Source: Montifringilla adamsi (lineage: Eukaryota > Chordata > Aves > Passeriformes > Passeridae). Taken from it: a DNA stretch of 64,000 bases. The notes beneath the pieces were generated by a model that did not search any database, had not been told where the DNA came from, and saw nothing but the letters and a program-made list of their open reading frames with translations. Positions 29,401 through 40,100 of the stretch are shown one piece after another; position 1 is the first letter of the stretch; each line of letters opens with the position of its first letter. The DNA lies in contig JAGGNK010013558.1 of NCBI GenBank assembly GCA_017590115.1, positions 9,847,752 to 9,911,751 of the forward strand. Reading direction: 5' to 3'. The translations under genes were made by a program, and so were the position numbers.

Positions 29401-32400
29401 ACAATCACAGGTTGCTCAGTCCATGAACATATTTAAAGTGACCCTTGTCAAAAACTGCATTGAAGTTCATACACTAAACATTCAAGTTTGCAGGATGGAA
29501 GAGGAATGACAAAGACTGTCCTAAGTGAGCAGCAATACTGAGCAACACACCACAGGAAAGGAAAACAAACATACAGGGAAACAGAAGCTGTAATCTTATT
29601 TGGTAAGGACGACTATAAGTGAAGCTGACAGATAGACTGCTCCTGCCAAGCTCTGACCCAGAGATCCTCCCTTTGCTCCCATATCAACTGAGAGCATGCT
29701 TACTTCAAGTCTGCATCCTCGAGCCCAACACAGCCCCAAAGGTTCTGACACGGGTGTGAAGCTGCACATAGAGCAGAATTTATCCAGTGACCAAGGGAAA
29801 CAGACCCAGGCGATACAGAATCTGATGAACAACTTATGGAACCACCACTGAACACAAAATGTATCCTGTGCTGGCTCACAACAGGGGAGAAATCTGCTTT
29901 TATAAAACTTAAGTAGGCTCTTGACTGAGGAAAGTGCAGCTATGCTTAGCCAGAGTTTCTTCTGTCTCTTCAAAGCAATTCTCTCAGGAAACCTGCACTG
30001 CAAACTGCAAATTACTGTACCCTGCTCCAACAAGACATACTTTCTGCAGGTGCTGTTCTTCCCCCAACTCTTTATGCCTCCAGTTTCTAAACACAATACA
30101 CCCCTGTCAATCAAAGTTCAATTAAACACTAACAAACTGAGAGAAAGTCTCCACAAAGTCACCATCACACATAAGATGAGATAACTGCGTACCAAATCCA
30201 AAGAAGAAAATTATTATCTGGAACACAAAGAGAGAAACAAAGTACTATCCATGACATCTCCTGTGTCTGAGTAAGGGCTATGGGATTAATCTGTTTCTAA
30301 CCTGCCAAGCAATTATGTCATAGCAACAATCAGCCTTAAAGGACCCCTCAGGATGTACCTGCCTGCAATGGGACACAAAGCGACAACCCTGATGTGAAAT
30401 CCATGAAGCCCACCACAGGCCAGCTGTGACTGCTCCTGCAGCATCTGGGGCAGTGTATCAGGCCAGCCTGATACAGCCAAGAGCTAAGCACACAAAAATG
30501 AATAAATAGATAATTGAGGGGAAGAAAGGAAAATAATTACATCCAGTCTTGCCTTCTTGATGTTCAACATGTCAACTTGGCACGGTGGTGCTGGGTCATA
30601 AGAAACCTACTTCATCTTAGTCTCCCAGGCTGATTTTACAACATTTCCAAAACAATCTTGTTTCATACAGTACATCAAGAATGCTGCTACACTGTTGATT
30701 GTAGCCTTTTTCCTCTGCTTGCTCTATTTATGACCCACTACCATCAAATGGCAAGAAAGTAATTATCTAATGTATTTTAGGAGAGGCACTTCAAAACCAT
30801 TTGTGTCCTGCTACAATATAGTATGAGAAAGATCACAGAGAAGGAGACTGGCTAAGTTGTCAGAAACAGAATCTCAGAGCCACCCCCTCAAAGGGAGACT
30901 ACAACAGTATTCACCAAGAGTTTTAACCACAGGTTGCACTGGCATGCCCAAAACTAATAAATTCCTAATTCTGCCCTACAAACTACACAGGCCGTCTCCC
31001 CCCAAAACTGATAAATCAGAATTTGGATTAAGGCCTTCTAAAGCAACTGTATCCAAATGACACCATTTGGATATCTAAATGGAGACTACAAGGACTACAA
31101 AGCCCTGATGATTATTTACTTTTTACTGTTTTTCTCCTGCTCCACAAAGTCACACCTACATCAAATCACATCATACCAAAAGAGAGGAAACACATATACG
31201 AGGCACAATGCCAATATCTATGAACTTGCTTCACTCCAGAACTAGATTTGCAAGGATCATGTAATAACAAAAGAACAGTACCACAACCATTGGCAAATAT
31301 ATTCAGAGAAGTGCAGAATATTAACACTACGTGTAGTTGCCAAAGACTTCAGTTTCCACATTAGGATATGCTGGAATAGAAGTTCTTCATTCTCCATGTA
31401 AGCTTTAGCCCACAGGCACAGAGGACTGGAAGGAGGCCAGCCATGCCACCTGGAAGCCAGGTGAGTGCTCCAGCACATGGGGTATTACAGCAACCTGCAT
31501 ATATTTTTAATTAAGTTTTTTATTTCCAAGTATTCAGGCTGCCTCCCGCTTGCAGAGTGGCATTGACAAGGTGTGGCACCAGCAGCTGCCCAGAGGTGTG
31601 CAGGCCACAAGTGGCAAGAAAAATCCTTGAGGTTTTTCAGTATAAACAAATATTTACCAGTACAGAAAGTCTGCTTTTCTTCAGCAGGCTTTTAGTGGTA
31701 AAGATTGGTTTAAAACGAAAACCAGAAGCCCTAATTATATAGCTGAACACTAGAATTAAGTTATAGATTAATAAGATTATTCCATTTCAGGGAGCACTGA
31801 TGCATAAAAAGGGTCAAATCCTACCAAGTTTACTTAGGGAAGTGGGTCAGTAAAGCTGTGGTCTTCATTTGAGGTACCCAAAATAAATTGGTCCAAAAAG
31901 CTCAATCTCCTGTTGAATACCTTTAATCCAAGACTTTTATGAATCCTTTTGGAGCCAACTATTCTGTTCTGCAATATTCACTATCATTTCAACTTAATAA
32001 AAACAAAGAAATTAAACAATTCTTGCACAAATACATTTAATTAGTCTCCTAATTAGAAGCACGTGAGAAGTCAGCTATCTTAAAGAAATTTCAGTTCTTT
32101 CAAAATTTCTGCTATTTGTTAAGAAAATCATTGCTTTCTTTGGTCATTATACTGAGAAGAGACTGATAAACAAGACAAACATTGCTTAAAATGATATTAA
32201 GAACTGACTGATACTCATTAGTGTTTGAATTCTTCTAGCATCATCAGAAAATGAGAAATCCTAATTAATTCTAAGACTTTGGGTACAATACTTCTTGTAT
32301 TCAGACAAATACTAATCAAATCACCAGTAAATTATGTTTTGCTTTATATTCAAATGATTGAAACACATAGGAATGGTTGTCTTCAAGTATATATTGTTTA

Positions 32401-35400
32401 GAAAGAGCTTTCTGTTCATGGCCACTTTTGTAGGGTTTATTTCTTACAGAGGTGGACACTACATTCTTGGGTGCTTAAGGGGTAGCAAGATAATGGCTTG
32501 ATACCTTATAGCTCAACACAATAACATTCTGGAGATCTGGAGAAGAAATGTCTCACTAGCAGCTTATTATTTTAACTTCCCGAATCACAATGGATTCCAG
32601 CAAGATTTCCATGACCAGAGAGTCTAGTTATATTTTTTAGTAATTACTGCCTTTATTCTGATTACTTAGAGGCATCAGGCACCAGCACATAAATATACAT
32701 TGAATTAGGCCAAACACAGATAGCATTAAAAGGACTTTACCTTTAATGCCTCCAAAGCAAGATTGATTCAAACTATATGAGCAGCAAATGTAATGTCTTA
32801 AAATGAAAACCTAAGAAGCACTTCCAAGTAATTTATAATTATTAAAATTAAAATATGCTTCTAGAATCACATTGTGCATTTGGACAGCTCACTGCCATAA
32901 ACAACGAGGCAGAGGTCACACAGATGAAAGCAAACATCTCCTGCAGTCAACAGCTTGCCGTAAAAAATGTTTAGTAGGAAAAATCATGAGAAACTGAAAC
33001 AGATCTTAAGCTTCTTCATTTTAACATACAAGACCAGTATTCACACACAGACTACTTTCAAATGCTAAAAAGACTTCCAATAGTCATTATAATCAAACAC
33101 ACAAAATGACTGAAGTGTAAAAGGGTTTTCTTTAAAAATGTATCCCCATGTGTCTTACAATAAGAGCAGAAGTTCATTTCAAAATGAAAAGAAAATCTTA
33201 GTCAACTGTAATAACATGGAAATAAAGTTTTCCAGCATCTGTTATGACTTGTATTACAATTAACAGATTCCCAAATGTATTTGTACTGATGAACAAGTTA
33301 AAAAAATACTATGTCTTCTTGTAAAATCATATTTTTAGTGCTTCAGTCCTCCAATTACAATGTATAATCCAGTATATACAGTTCCTATACATTCAAAATA
33401 TGTTTTCCATCTGTCCTTTCAAATTTGTTCCACCCTTGTCTGTTAGAATGACAATTCTTTTTATTCAAATTGTACAGTGCAGTACCACACCTAAGAAAGT
33501 GCTCACAACTTCAGAACTGGAAATATCCAGCAGGATTCACCCAACAATGATCAAAATTACTGTCCTCCAAGCAATTAGGGAACTCTATATTCAGCCTCAA
33601 ATCAGGGTTACAAAAGAAGGTTGAACAAGAAACCAAACTAATAATTTGTTTTGTCTTTTTCTCAGTTCATCTGGCAAATTATTACATCCTTGCTAAGAAT
33701 CTGCTTCCCAGGGACACTCGTTCATGTTGGTAAAATTTCAAAAAACTGACCAAGATACAGGATAACTAAAATCTATGTTGACACTATCTCTAGATTTGCA
33801 GATTACTAAGCAGATATGTAACTCATAGATAACATACGAGAAAAGGACGAATTATTGCAAAGGACATAAAAGATGACAGGCTTCTGTTAAGGATAAGAAT
33901 CAATTCATAAGATTAAATACTTACCCTAACCCATTTTAGATTCCAGAAGTAATTAACACATTAAATATCATCGCTGGATGCACTATGTCTAAACAGCAGT
34001 TTAGAGTGACAGTTACACACACCAAAGAAATTTTATCCTCAGTGAACATGCCTCTAACTTCCACCAAGTCAGCACAGTGTGCTAGATGGCATATTCTGTG
34101 CCACTGAGCAAAAAAATTCTGCTTATCAGTTTGATATTATCTCAGAATTCTATAACAACAGAGGTTATTAAAACACCCTAAAGAATACAGGCACTTTCTA
34201 ATAAATGTTCTTTATTATAATCTTTTATTGCTTGCAATTAGTCCCTCAAACTTTACCGTACATCCTTCTCACCTCCTAGATTTTGTCACATCTACTTTAG
34301 ATCTGCTTTGTCCAACTATTTCTTTTGTGACAAGGTATAAGGAAATTAAATAAGAGAGTCTGATCCTACAAAATCAGATCCATGAAAAATAATGCTGACA
34401 GCTTGCATCCATTTTTGCAGCATGCAGATCTAAAAACATAAACCCTTTTCAATCAGGCAAGCATTAAAAAAGCCAAGATTGTGAATCCAAATATAGGTTA
34501 AAAGTACTATAGAACTATAGAGGAAGTTAGTAAGAAATTAAAGCACATTCATCAAGGCCTCCAACAATAAAGTTGTAACAGCTTCTTTTTGAGAAAATGG
34601 GGGCAAAATAAGCAATAGCTTGCATCCCTTACAGAAGCCTAGCTATTTTAATACAATTTTTGTTACATTTCTCTTCTGCCTGACAACAGAAAAAAAATTG
34701 GCTATGTGCTGAAAAGGCACATTAGATCACCTGAGAAAGGAAACTTCTTTATTACTTTATTAAAAACTTTTCACCTTTAGTGAACTAGATTTTCAACTGC
34801 ACATGCATGCAATGCCTTTCAGCTGACTTCACAACTATTTTTGCATTGGATTAAGGTGTTCCATTAGAATGGGGAAAAGTTTGCCTGACAGAGATTTAGC
34901 CTTTAAAAAAACCTCTCTGCTAGGCATGTACAAAAACATTTCTTAAGAAATTAAACTCTTGTATGCTTGGGCTCACCCATACTAGTATTAGATAGTTAGT
35001 CTATAAGAGAGCAAGATGGATATCATAAAGGGCTCAAGGTGGAGATGAGAGAGGACAGCTGATGGAAAGGGCTTGCTGTGGGCTCCAGGCATCACCGTTA
35101 TTCTGCTTTTATGCAAAGCAGAAGCGCGGGATGCGGGAGGAATGCACAAGCCCGCAGCGTGCCTTTATCTAAGGCCTTCCTAGAAGATAAATTAGCAACC
35201 TCCGCGCTGCTGCGGCTCATCCCCACGAAGCATCGCCCCCCCAGAGGTGAAGCACGGCTGCAGGTCGCAGAGGACCCCGCACCCTGTCCGGCGGGGGGCT
35301 GGGAGGGTGGCGATGCTGCAGGCGGCGTCCGGCGCCCCCCAGCCCAAACCGCTCCTCCGTATGGGCAGCCCCAAGGGGGCTCGGGGAGCTCTCGCACCCC

Positions 35401-35434
35401 CGGAGCTCCCACCGTCAAGGGGTTCTGGCTATGG

Positions 35435-35468
<34 letters not shown>

Positions 35469-35706
35469 GCAGATGTGCGCCGGCTGCCCGGCCCGCGCCG
35501 CGGCACCCCGGGAGGGGCCGGGGCCGGCCCCGCACCTACCCTTTGAGCGCGTCGTGCCCGCCGCCGTGCCCTCGCCTCTTGGCCCGGCTGGACCGGCTCT
35601 CCTTGGCGCTCACCCCCTCGGTGTGCCCGGCGGCGGCGGCACCAGCCTGGGACGCCCACAGCACGGCAACTCCCAGGGCGATCCCCAGCAGCCGCCCCCG
35701 CCACAT
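12664..35706 (-). CDS. FBN1: FBN1, fibrillin-1, 5' part of the gene (five coding exons, continues beyond position 1)
   Basis: Fibrillin-1 is a large secreted glycoprotein that polymerises into extracellular microfibrils, gives elastic tissue its scaffold and stores latent TGF-beta complexes. The window encodes residues 1-180: signal peptide (about 1-25), a short propeptide ending in RAKR at 41-44, the fibrillin unique N-terminal region (about 45-82), then three EGF-like domains (about 82-178). Coding pieces are 167, 83, 99, 96 and 96 nt. From memory, the last four equal human FBN1 exons 3-6, and the first is one codon longer than the human ATG exon. The MWRGRLL start and the SRAKRRG and [10 protein letters not shown] segments point to FBN1 rather than FBN2 or FBN3. 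Every intron is GT-AG and all phases join. The next expected exon, starting the first hybrid domain, is absent, so the gene runs off the low-coordinate end. No frameshift or internal stop was seen. Confidence 0.96.
12760..14271 (-). other. FBN1: FBN1 intron 5
   Basis: About 1.5 kb of AT-rich sequence with GTAAGT donor and CAG acceptor. It contains a 17-bp tandem duplication (13162-13195) and nothing else that I recognise. Confidence 0.9.
13162..13195. repeat. 17-bp tandem duplication
   Basis: Two perfect copies of AAATAAATAATGCTATT in FBN1 intron 5. Confidence 0.9.
14272..14367 (-). CDS. FBN1: FBN1 exon 5: second EGF-like domain
   Basis: This 96-nt phase 1-1 exon encodes [20 protein letters not shown] followed by [12 protein letters not shown], again with six cysteines. 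The acceptor is CCTTTCAAG and the donor is GTAAGTA. A 31-base A run on the coding strand (T run at 14453-14483) lies about 85 nt upstream of the acceptor. Identity with human FBN1 over this exon is nearly complete (from memory), with Thr for Ile in KGYTGTHC. Confidence 0.96.
14368..20955 (-). other. FBN1: FBN1 intron 4
   Basis: About 6.6 kb. It is mostly AT-rich, but 17.15-18.33 kb is clearly GC-rich with a CpG-dense core at about 17.2-17.4 kb (see findings). The T31 tract at 14453-14483 also lies here. Long open frames in the GC-rich part lack homology that I recognise and overlap one another on both strands, so they are not called. Confidence 0.9.
14453..14483. repeat. T31 homopolymer
   Basis: Thirty-one T bases on the plus strand, a poly-A on the FBN1 coding strand, in intron 4. 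No retrotransposon body was recognised next to it. Its length is probably polymorphic or error-prone. Confidence 0.95.
20956..21054 (-). CDS. FBN1: FBN1 exon 4: first EGF-like domain
   Basis: This 99-nt exon encodes [20 protein letters not shown] followed by [12 protein letters not shown]. It has the six-cysteine EGF pattern without the calcium-binding DxDE signature, as expected for the first EGF domain of fibrillin. The acceptor is TTCCTAACAG and the donor is GTAAGTA. It is a symmetrical phase 1-1 exon, the usual class for fibrillin EGF exons. Confidence 0.96.
21055..22007 (-). other. FBN1: FBN1 intron 3
   Basis: A 953-bp intron with GTAAGT donor and TAACAG acceptor. It contains a perfect 43-bp tandem duplication at 21763-21848. 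Confidence 0.92.
21763..21848. repeat. Perfect 43-bp tandem duplication
   Basis: Two identical copies (21763-21805 and 21806-21848) starting TATTGGTATCACATCACTGT, followed by a 4-base start of a third. The lack of any mismatch suggests a recent duplication in FBN1 intron 3 or a polymorphic repeat. Confidence 0.95.
22008..22090 (-). CDS. FBN1: FBN1 exon 3: fibrillin unique N-terminal (FUN) region
   Basis: This 83-nt exon encodes [20 protein letters not shown] and then GGNQCIV. Four cysteines, including the adjacent CC pair, are those of the FUN region that mediates N-terminal to C-terminal fibrillin assembly. The acceptor is TTTTTTTCCAG just above 22090 and the donor is GTAAGT just below 22008. 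Phase 2 at entry completes GGA (Gly), and the exon ends with the first base of a proline codon. Confidence 0.96.
26718..26808 (+). mobile_element. CR1 LINE 3' end fragment (degraded)
   Basis: ATGAGCAACCTGATTTAAGT, CACCCTGCTCTGAG, GGGGGTTGGACCACATGGCC and CAAGATCCCTCCTCACTTAA correspond to the CR1 end (AGCAACCTGATCTAG..., GGTTGGACTAGATGACC, AGGTCCCTTCCAACC). Confidence 0.75.
35437..35465. repeat. (AC)14 microsatellite
   Basis: An uninterrupted AC run in FBN1 intron 2. On the coding strand it is a GT run starting about 75 nt after the donor of the ATG exon, inside the CpG island. Confidence 0.97.
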
Positions 35707-35811
35707 CGCGTCCCCCGAGCCCCCGGGCTGCGAGCGGCCGCTGCCTCCTCTCCGCCGCCGAAGACTGCCGGTCCCCGCCGCCCTGTCTCCGACCGGCCTC
35801 TCCAATGCGAG
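35540..35811 (-). CDS. FBN1: FBN1 exon 2: 5' UTR tail, start codon, signal peptide and propeptide site
   Basis: The ATG is at 35704-35706 and the coding part is 35540-35706. The encoded start [20 protein letters not shown] is a basic residue pair followed by a hydrophobic core, a typical secretory signal. RAKR at residues 41-44 followed by R45 fits a furin-type propeptide site, which sits at the same residue number in human FBN1 (from memory). The exon ends AAA GG and the donor is GTAGGT (intron from 35539), leaving phase 2. Upstream of the ATG a strong acceptor (pyrimidine run, then CCCCCGCAG) ends at 35812, so 35707-35811 is UTR within this exon and at least one non-coding exon lies further upstream. 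The in-frame upstream ATG at 35803-35805 lies in the UTR and would add 33 residues before the signal peptide, so it was not chosen. Confidence 0.95.
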
Positions 35812-36400
35812 CTGCGGGGGGAGAAATGAGGAGGAAGGGGAGTTAGGGACCGAGGAAAAGCGGCCGCGGCCACCCCGCGCCCCCCGCCGCCTGCCCCCGC
35901 GCCCCGGCGCCGTCGACCCCCGGCCAGCCCGGCGCTATCACGCCCGCCAGAGGCGGCGGCCGCGGGGGACGACGAGGGGCTGCCCGGGGCCGCGCGGGCT
36001 CTGCCTCCCCTTCAGCAGCATCCGCGGGGGCTCCCGCACCCGCCGCGGACAGACTACGGCCGCCGCCACCGCTCCCGAAGCCGCTGCGGGGCTGGAGGCG
36101 TCTCCCGGGCACGAACCCTCCCGGCTCCCGAGCCGGGCACCGCTAGAGCCGCAGCGGCCGGAGCGCCGCGGGCAGGAGCCCCGCGCCCAGCCCGCCCGCC
36201 CCGGGAGAAGCCGCTGCAAGGGGCGCGCACCCGCTGGAGCCGCCGCCGCCGCCGGCTGCCGTTCCCGCTGCTGTTCCAGCTGCGGCCGCTGCACCCGCCG
36301 CTAATCCAGCTGCGGTTCCAGCTGCCCCCTCCCTCCTCCTCCTCCTTTTTCCCCTCCTCTCCCCCCCTCCCTCCTCTTCAAGTATCGCCCGCCCAACTCT
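35812..36400 (-). other. FBN1: Probable non-coding FBN1 exon 1 and intron 1 (boundaries unresolved)
   Basis: The strong acceptor at 35812-35813 implies an upstream 5' UTR exon within this GC-rich block. Several weak GT donors exist on the minus strand, none close to consensus, so no exon is drawn. Coding-strand repeats of GCAGCTGGAAC type lie near 36.28-36.32 kb. Confidence 0.5.
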
Positions 36401-36401
36401 T

Positions 36402-36411
36402 TCTCGCGAGA
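36402..36411. promoter_or_regulatory. TCTCGCGAGA palindromic core-promoter element
   Basis: A perfect TCTCGCGAGA palindrome sits inside the FBN1 CpG island, about 700 bp upstream of the ATG in genomic distance. This motif is a known activating element of CpG-island promoters, bound by BANP when unmethylated. Use at FBN1 is inferred. Confidence 0.6.
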
Positions 36412-37170
36412 GAGAGGGGAATAAAAATGTTCCCCCCACCCCCGAGCCGCCAACCCGGGGGCTCCCGGCGGTGCCCGGCCGCCTCCTGGCCAGCCACGCC
36501 GCGGGTCACCTGCGGCCGGCCCGGGGCTGGCGGGATGCTCGGCCCCGAGAGGCTCCCCGGGAGCCGCGGGAAGCCTGCGGTGCTGCCCGGGAGGACGCGG
36601 CGCTGCCGCTCCCTCCGCTCCGGAGGCAGCGGCGGCCAGGCAGCGCTGCCAGCTCGGGTTACCCCGCGGGTCCCCGGCTCACACGGCAGAGGCATCAGCG
36701 CCTGGGGCAGCCTTAATGCTGAGCCAAGTGTGTCAGACGGGAGTGGGGGGAACCGAAGGTAATGCACGCCTCTGCCTCCATCTAAATGCCTACAGATATG
36801 TGTATGTAGAGGTATCTACTTCCTCGAGGTGCAGCATTTTGCATCTATAGCTTACGAAAAATAGCATAAAGGTATCTGTTTCCCTTATAAGGAAAAATAG
36901 CATCGATGGTGGCTCTACCGGAGAGGCTGCTGCGGAATGAATAATGCGCTTTCTAGCAAATAACATGGCACAGACACCAAGGCACCAAACTCTTCTGTAC
37001 CTACTCCTAAATCTCCACAGCCAGTTCCAGAACAAATGCCTGCCTCACCCTTCTCAAGGAAAGAAAGCCCTGCAGTTTTTATTTATGGTTTAAATAAAAA
37101 ATAGCAAACCACTACCAACACCTGAAAGGCAGAAAGGCTTTATATTGAAATAATTGAGCAAGGTACACAA

Positions 37171-37198
37171 CACAACACAGTTAACACAACACAGTTAA
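37171..37198. repeat. 14-bp tandem duplication
   Basis: Two perfect copies of CACAACACAGTTAA in the intergenic region, just outside the FBN1 CpG island. Confidence 0.9.
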
Positions 37199-40100
37199 CA
37201 GAGTACAAGCCCAGATTCTATAAATTCCTATCAAGTAACTCTGTACCAGGATTATCCCATTTCAACACAGACAGGAAGCACAAAAACAAAACAAACAAAA
37301 AAATAGACTGAAAGTAAATTATGCTGTCTGCTGCTGCTCACATATAAATACTTTGGCAGAAATGTTGGATTTCCTAATTTTCAGGTATTTTTCCTTTTTG
37401 TTAGTTTCAGGTAGGTACTGATGGTCAGTGGTTCTGTATTATTGCATTGATGTTGCAAATGCTCAGCTGCACAATTTCATAGGCAAGCAGCTGACCAGGC
37501 ACAGCAGCTGCCAAACCACCCTGCCCAAAGATAAATGCATGGTGTATTCTGCCACTGAAACAGTATCAGAAAAAAAGGAAGTAGTGTGTGAGATTTCCTA
37601 GTACCAATCTGTTTACAGCTGAATTGTAATGGTGACACAAGATATGACAGATGCTAGTTGAAATATACAGTTTGAATCAGTTGACAGTAGTTTATATAGT
37701 ACATATATAAATATGCATTGTCCTAATCATACATAGAACTATTTAAACTATATACTAATCACAACAGCAGCTTGCTAATAACTTTCACTGATTTTTATCA
37801 TCAAGTGCTAGATTCTGCAAATTACAAAACAGTCATTTGATATTGACCATTTCAATGTCACTGTTTAACAGTGTAGTGTTAAGACTTTCAGATGGAAGGT
37901 ATAAGGTAAAATGTTGATGTGAAATACCATGAGATACTGGCCCAAGAAAGAAGTAATGGGGTACAGAGTGTGCCACCTCAGTGTGTCTGAACGAGGCTCA
38001 AGACAGTAGCAGCCCACACTTTACACCACTATTTTGTAACTTGTACAAAATGAACTAATTAACTTCAATTCTGCAAGCAAAGTATTACTGATTTGCAGTT
38101 TGCACCACAGAAGTAGAAGTCAGGGGTTGTGATTCATGAGAAATGTTGATTTTTCTGTTACCATCTAGTTGCATAAATAGGAATTTGATTTTTCATAGCT
38201 TTTGTTTGTCTGACACGTAAGCATACAAAGATTAAGATTTTTTTATGGCTATGCTGGTTGAAGAGACAATATAGCATTGCCTAAAGGATTTTGTATTTCT
38301 TTTGCAGTGTCAAATTAAAATTTGCTCAAAACCAAAAAGAGATGAGGATAAAGGGGTAGTAATTATCCCTTGTATTAAGAAATTCAGGACAAGAATTACA
38401 TGGATATACAGTTCCTTCACTATCATCTATGCATACAGCAAAATCTAAGCATTTACTTATTTTATAGAGAAGTTAAACTGAACCTGCAAAAATGTCCCTA
38501 GATATTTACTAATTCTGTTCATTATGTGAAAATAGAATTTACCAGTAAACAAAAGTGAGTTATGAAAGGAATTCTTGGTCGCTATTTACTCCAACATTCT
38601 TTTGGTTTCAACATTTTCTGTTTCAACCACTTTAATTTTGTGGATGAGCTACTAGAAAAATATCTAGTCTGTGTCACAGGCTAATGGGGTGACTCTCTCA
38701 TATCTTCTAGCACATTTTATGATGTATTTTTTGGTATCTTGCATGGTTGCAGAAATGCAGATTACACTATATGAAGTAATGCTACATGATATGTGGGCTG
38801 GAAGTTCATTAATCTAGTGAAACATGCAGCACATCATCAACTTCTAGTGTTATATTTTACAGAATATGCTTATACATTAGAAGTATTTACATTGTTGACA
38901 ACTTTAAAATGGAGCACACCTGGGTTCTCAAACCACTACAAAAATACACTGTCACAAGCCAAAGGCTTAAAACAACAACTGCTCTCTGCTGCTGAACAGA
39001 GCAGACCCTACTAATAAGGGTCATCCACACTCTTTCCCACAGCCACTTGAGTTTCTGCAAACATTTGGACTCTGAAGAACATCTAGACAAACAGATTTCT
39101 ATATGGCCTCCAAAACACTTGTCAGCCACTTGAAGCTTCACTTAAGGGGAAAAAACCCAAGGCAACTAAGAAGCAATTCTGATGATCCCGTTGATCACCA
39201 TTTCCTGTGACCAACAGAAAGATAAACTCTCAGATTAACCAAGTAACCAAGATCCACAAACTCAGTGATATTTGAGTTCCTTGGTCAAACCATGGAATCA
39301 AACACAAAAATAAAAGATACCAAGAACAAGACATATAACATCATTGCTACATACACAGCAGAATTTTCCATAACATTTAAGCAATTCTTTTTCCACTGAA
39401 TGCTCATCCTTCCAGGTGATTTTGAGAATCTTACAGGTGTATTTTGAAGGATGTAGATGGCATGGATTGTGGTGGCAGGGCCCAAAATAGGCAGGATAAT
39501 TACATGTAGGTTGATGATAAGTAGGAATGATAGAAAAGGCAAAAACCACACTTTACAGCTGGCTATCACCTGGGAAACAGTGACCCTAAATATTTACATA
39601 ACTTTATACACACTTTTTAAATCAAGTCCCGTATATTTTTCTAGTAAGACATCCTCCTTGCTAACCATGCCTTAGTGTACCTGCTTGTGTTTATCACCAT
39701 CATGTACATGAATCCTTTTACACAGTGCCCAAATTATTCACATGTAACTGATCCTCAGAGACATACTTACTTGTCCTGCTGTTAGGTGTACATAAAAAAC
39801 ACTGAACTGAAATTTTCAGTGCTGGTGATCTTCATGCTCAGCAGCACAGATGCAAAGTACTGGTCTTGCTCCTTGCTGGTCTTTGGCTGGCCAGTTCTCT
39901 TCATTTTACTCCTTCCTCTCCTCCTGAAGGATGGTTAGCAGAATAGTCATCTTTCAGGCAAACTGTTTTGAACTGTTGCAAATTAAAAAATCTTATCACT
40001 AGAAGTACGATGGTAAGTTGGGAGCTCATTTCAAAAAGTTTTTCTTTATTTCAATTTGTATGAACTTTTGCAATAATTGCATTTTTTTTTATCTGTAAAT

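Larger units (their letters stand above)
22091..35539 (-). other. FBN1: FBN1 intron 2 (about 13.4 kb)
   Basis: A large AT-rich intron between the ATG exon and the FUN exon. It contains an (AC)n microsatellite near its 5' end, a GC-richer patch at about 25.24-26.0 kb and a CR1 3' fragment near 26.75 kb. Open frames such as 149 codons at 25810-26259 (plus) and 172 codons at 29596-30114 (minus) show no recognisable domain or splice support and are treated as chance. Confidence 0.9.
35190..36750. promoter_or_regulatory. FBN1: CpG island and promoter of FBN1
   Basis: Base composition changes abruptly from AT-rich flanks to a block of about 1.5 kb that is GC-rich and dense in CpG. It covers the ATG exon and at least 900 bp upstream of it on the coding strand. 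The non-coding first exon and start site must lie here; the start is likely near 36.4 kb, where a TCTCGCGAGA palindrome (36402-36411) and three CAGCTG boxes (36277-36324) are found. No canonical TATA box was seen. Long open frames on both strands here, including 408 codons on the plus strand, are what stop-poor GC-rich DNA gives and are not called as genes. The exact start site and first donor could not be fixed from sequence alone. Confidence 0.85.

Noticed and set aside
29596..30114. 172-codon minus-strand open frame in FBN1 intron 2
   Set aside because: Composition is unbiased, no family is recognised, and single long frames are expected by chance over 64 kb in six frames.
35078..36304. 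408-codon open frame on the plus strand over the FBN1 CpG island, with other long frames on both strands
   Set aside because: GC-rich DNA has few stop codons. The frame is Pro/Arg/Ala-rich without domains, runs through a microsatellite and lies antisense to the real FBN1 exon.
39285..39569. 94-codon hydrophobic minus-strand frame with an apparent membrane segment
   Set aside because: AT-rich sequence gives Phe/Leu/Ile/Val-rich frames by chance; there is no conserved motif or gene context.
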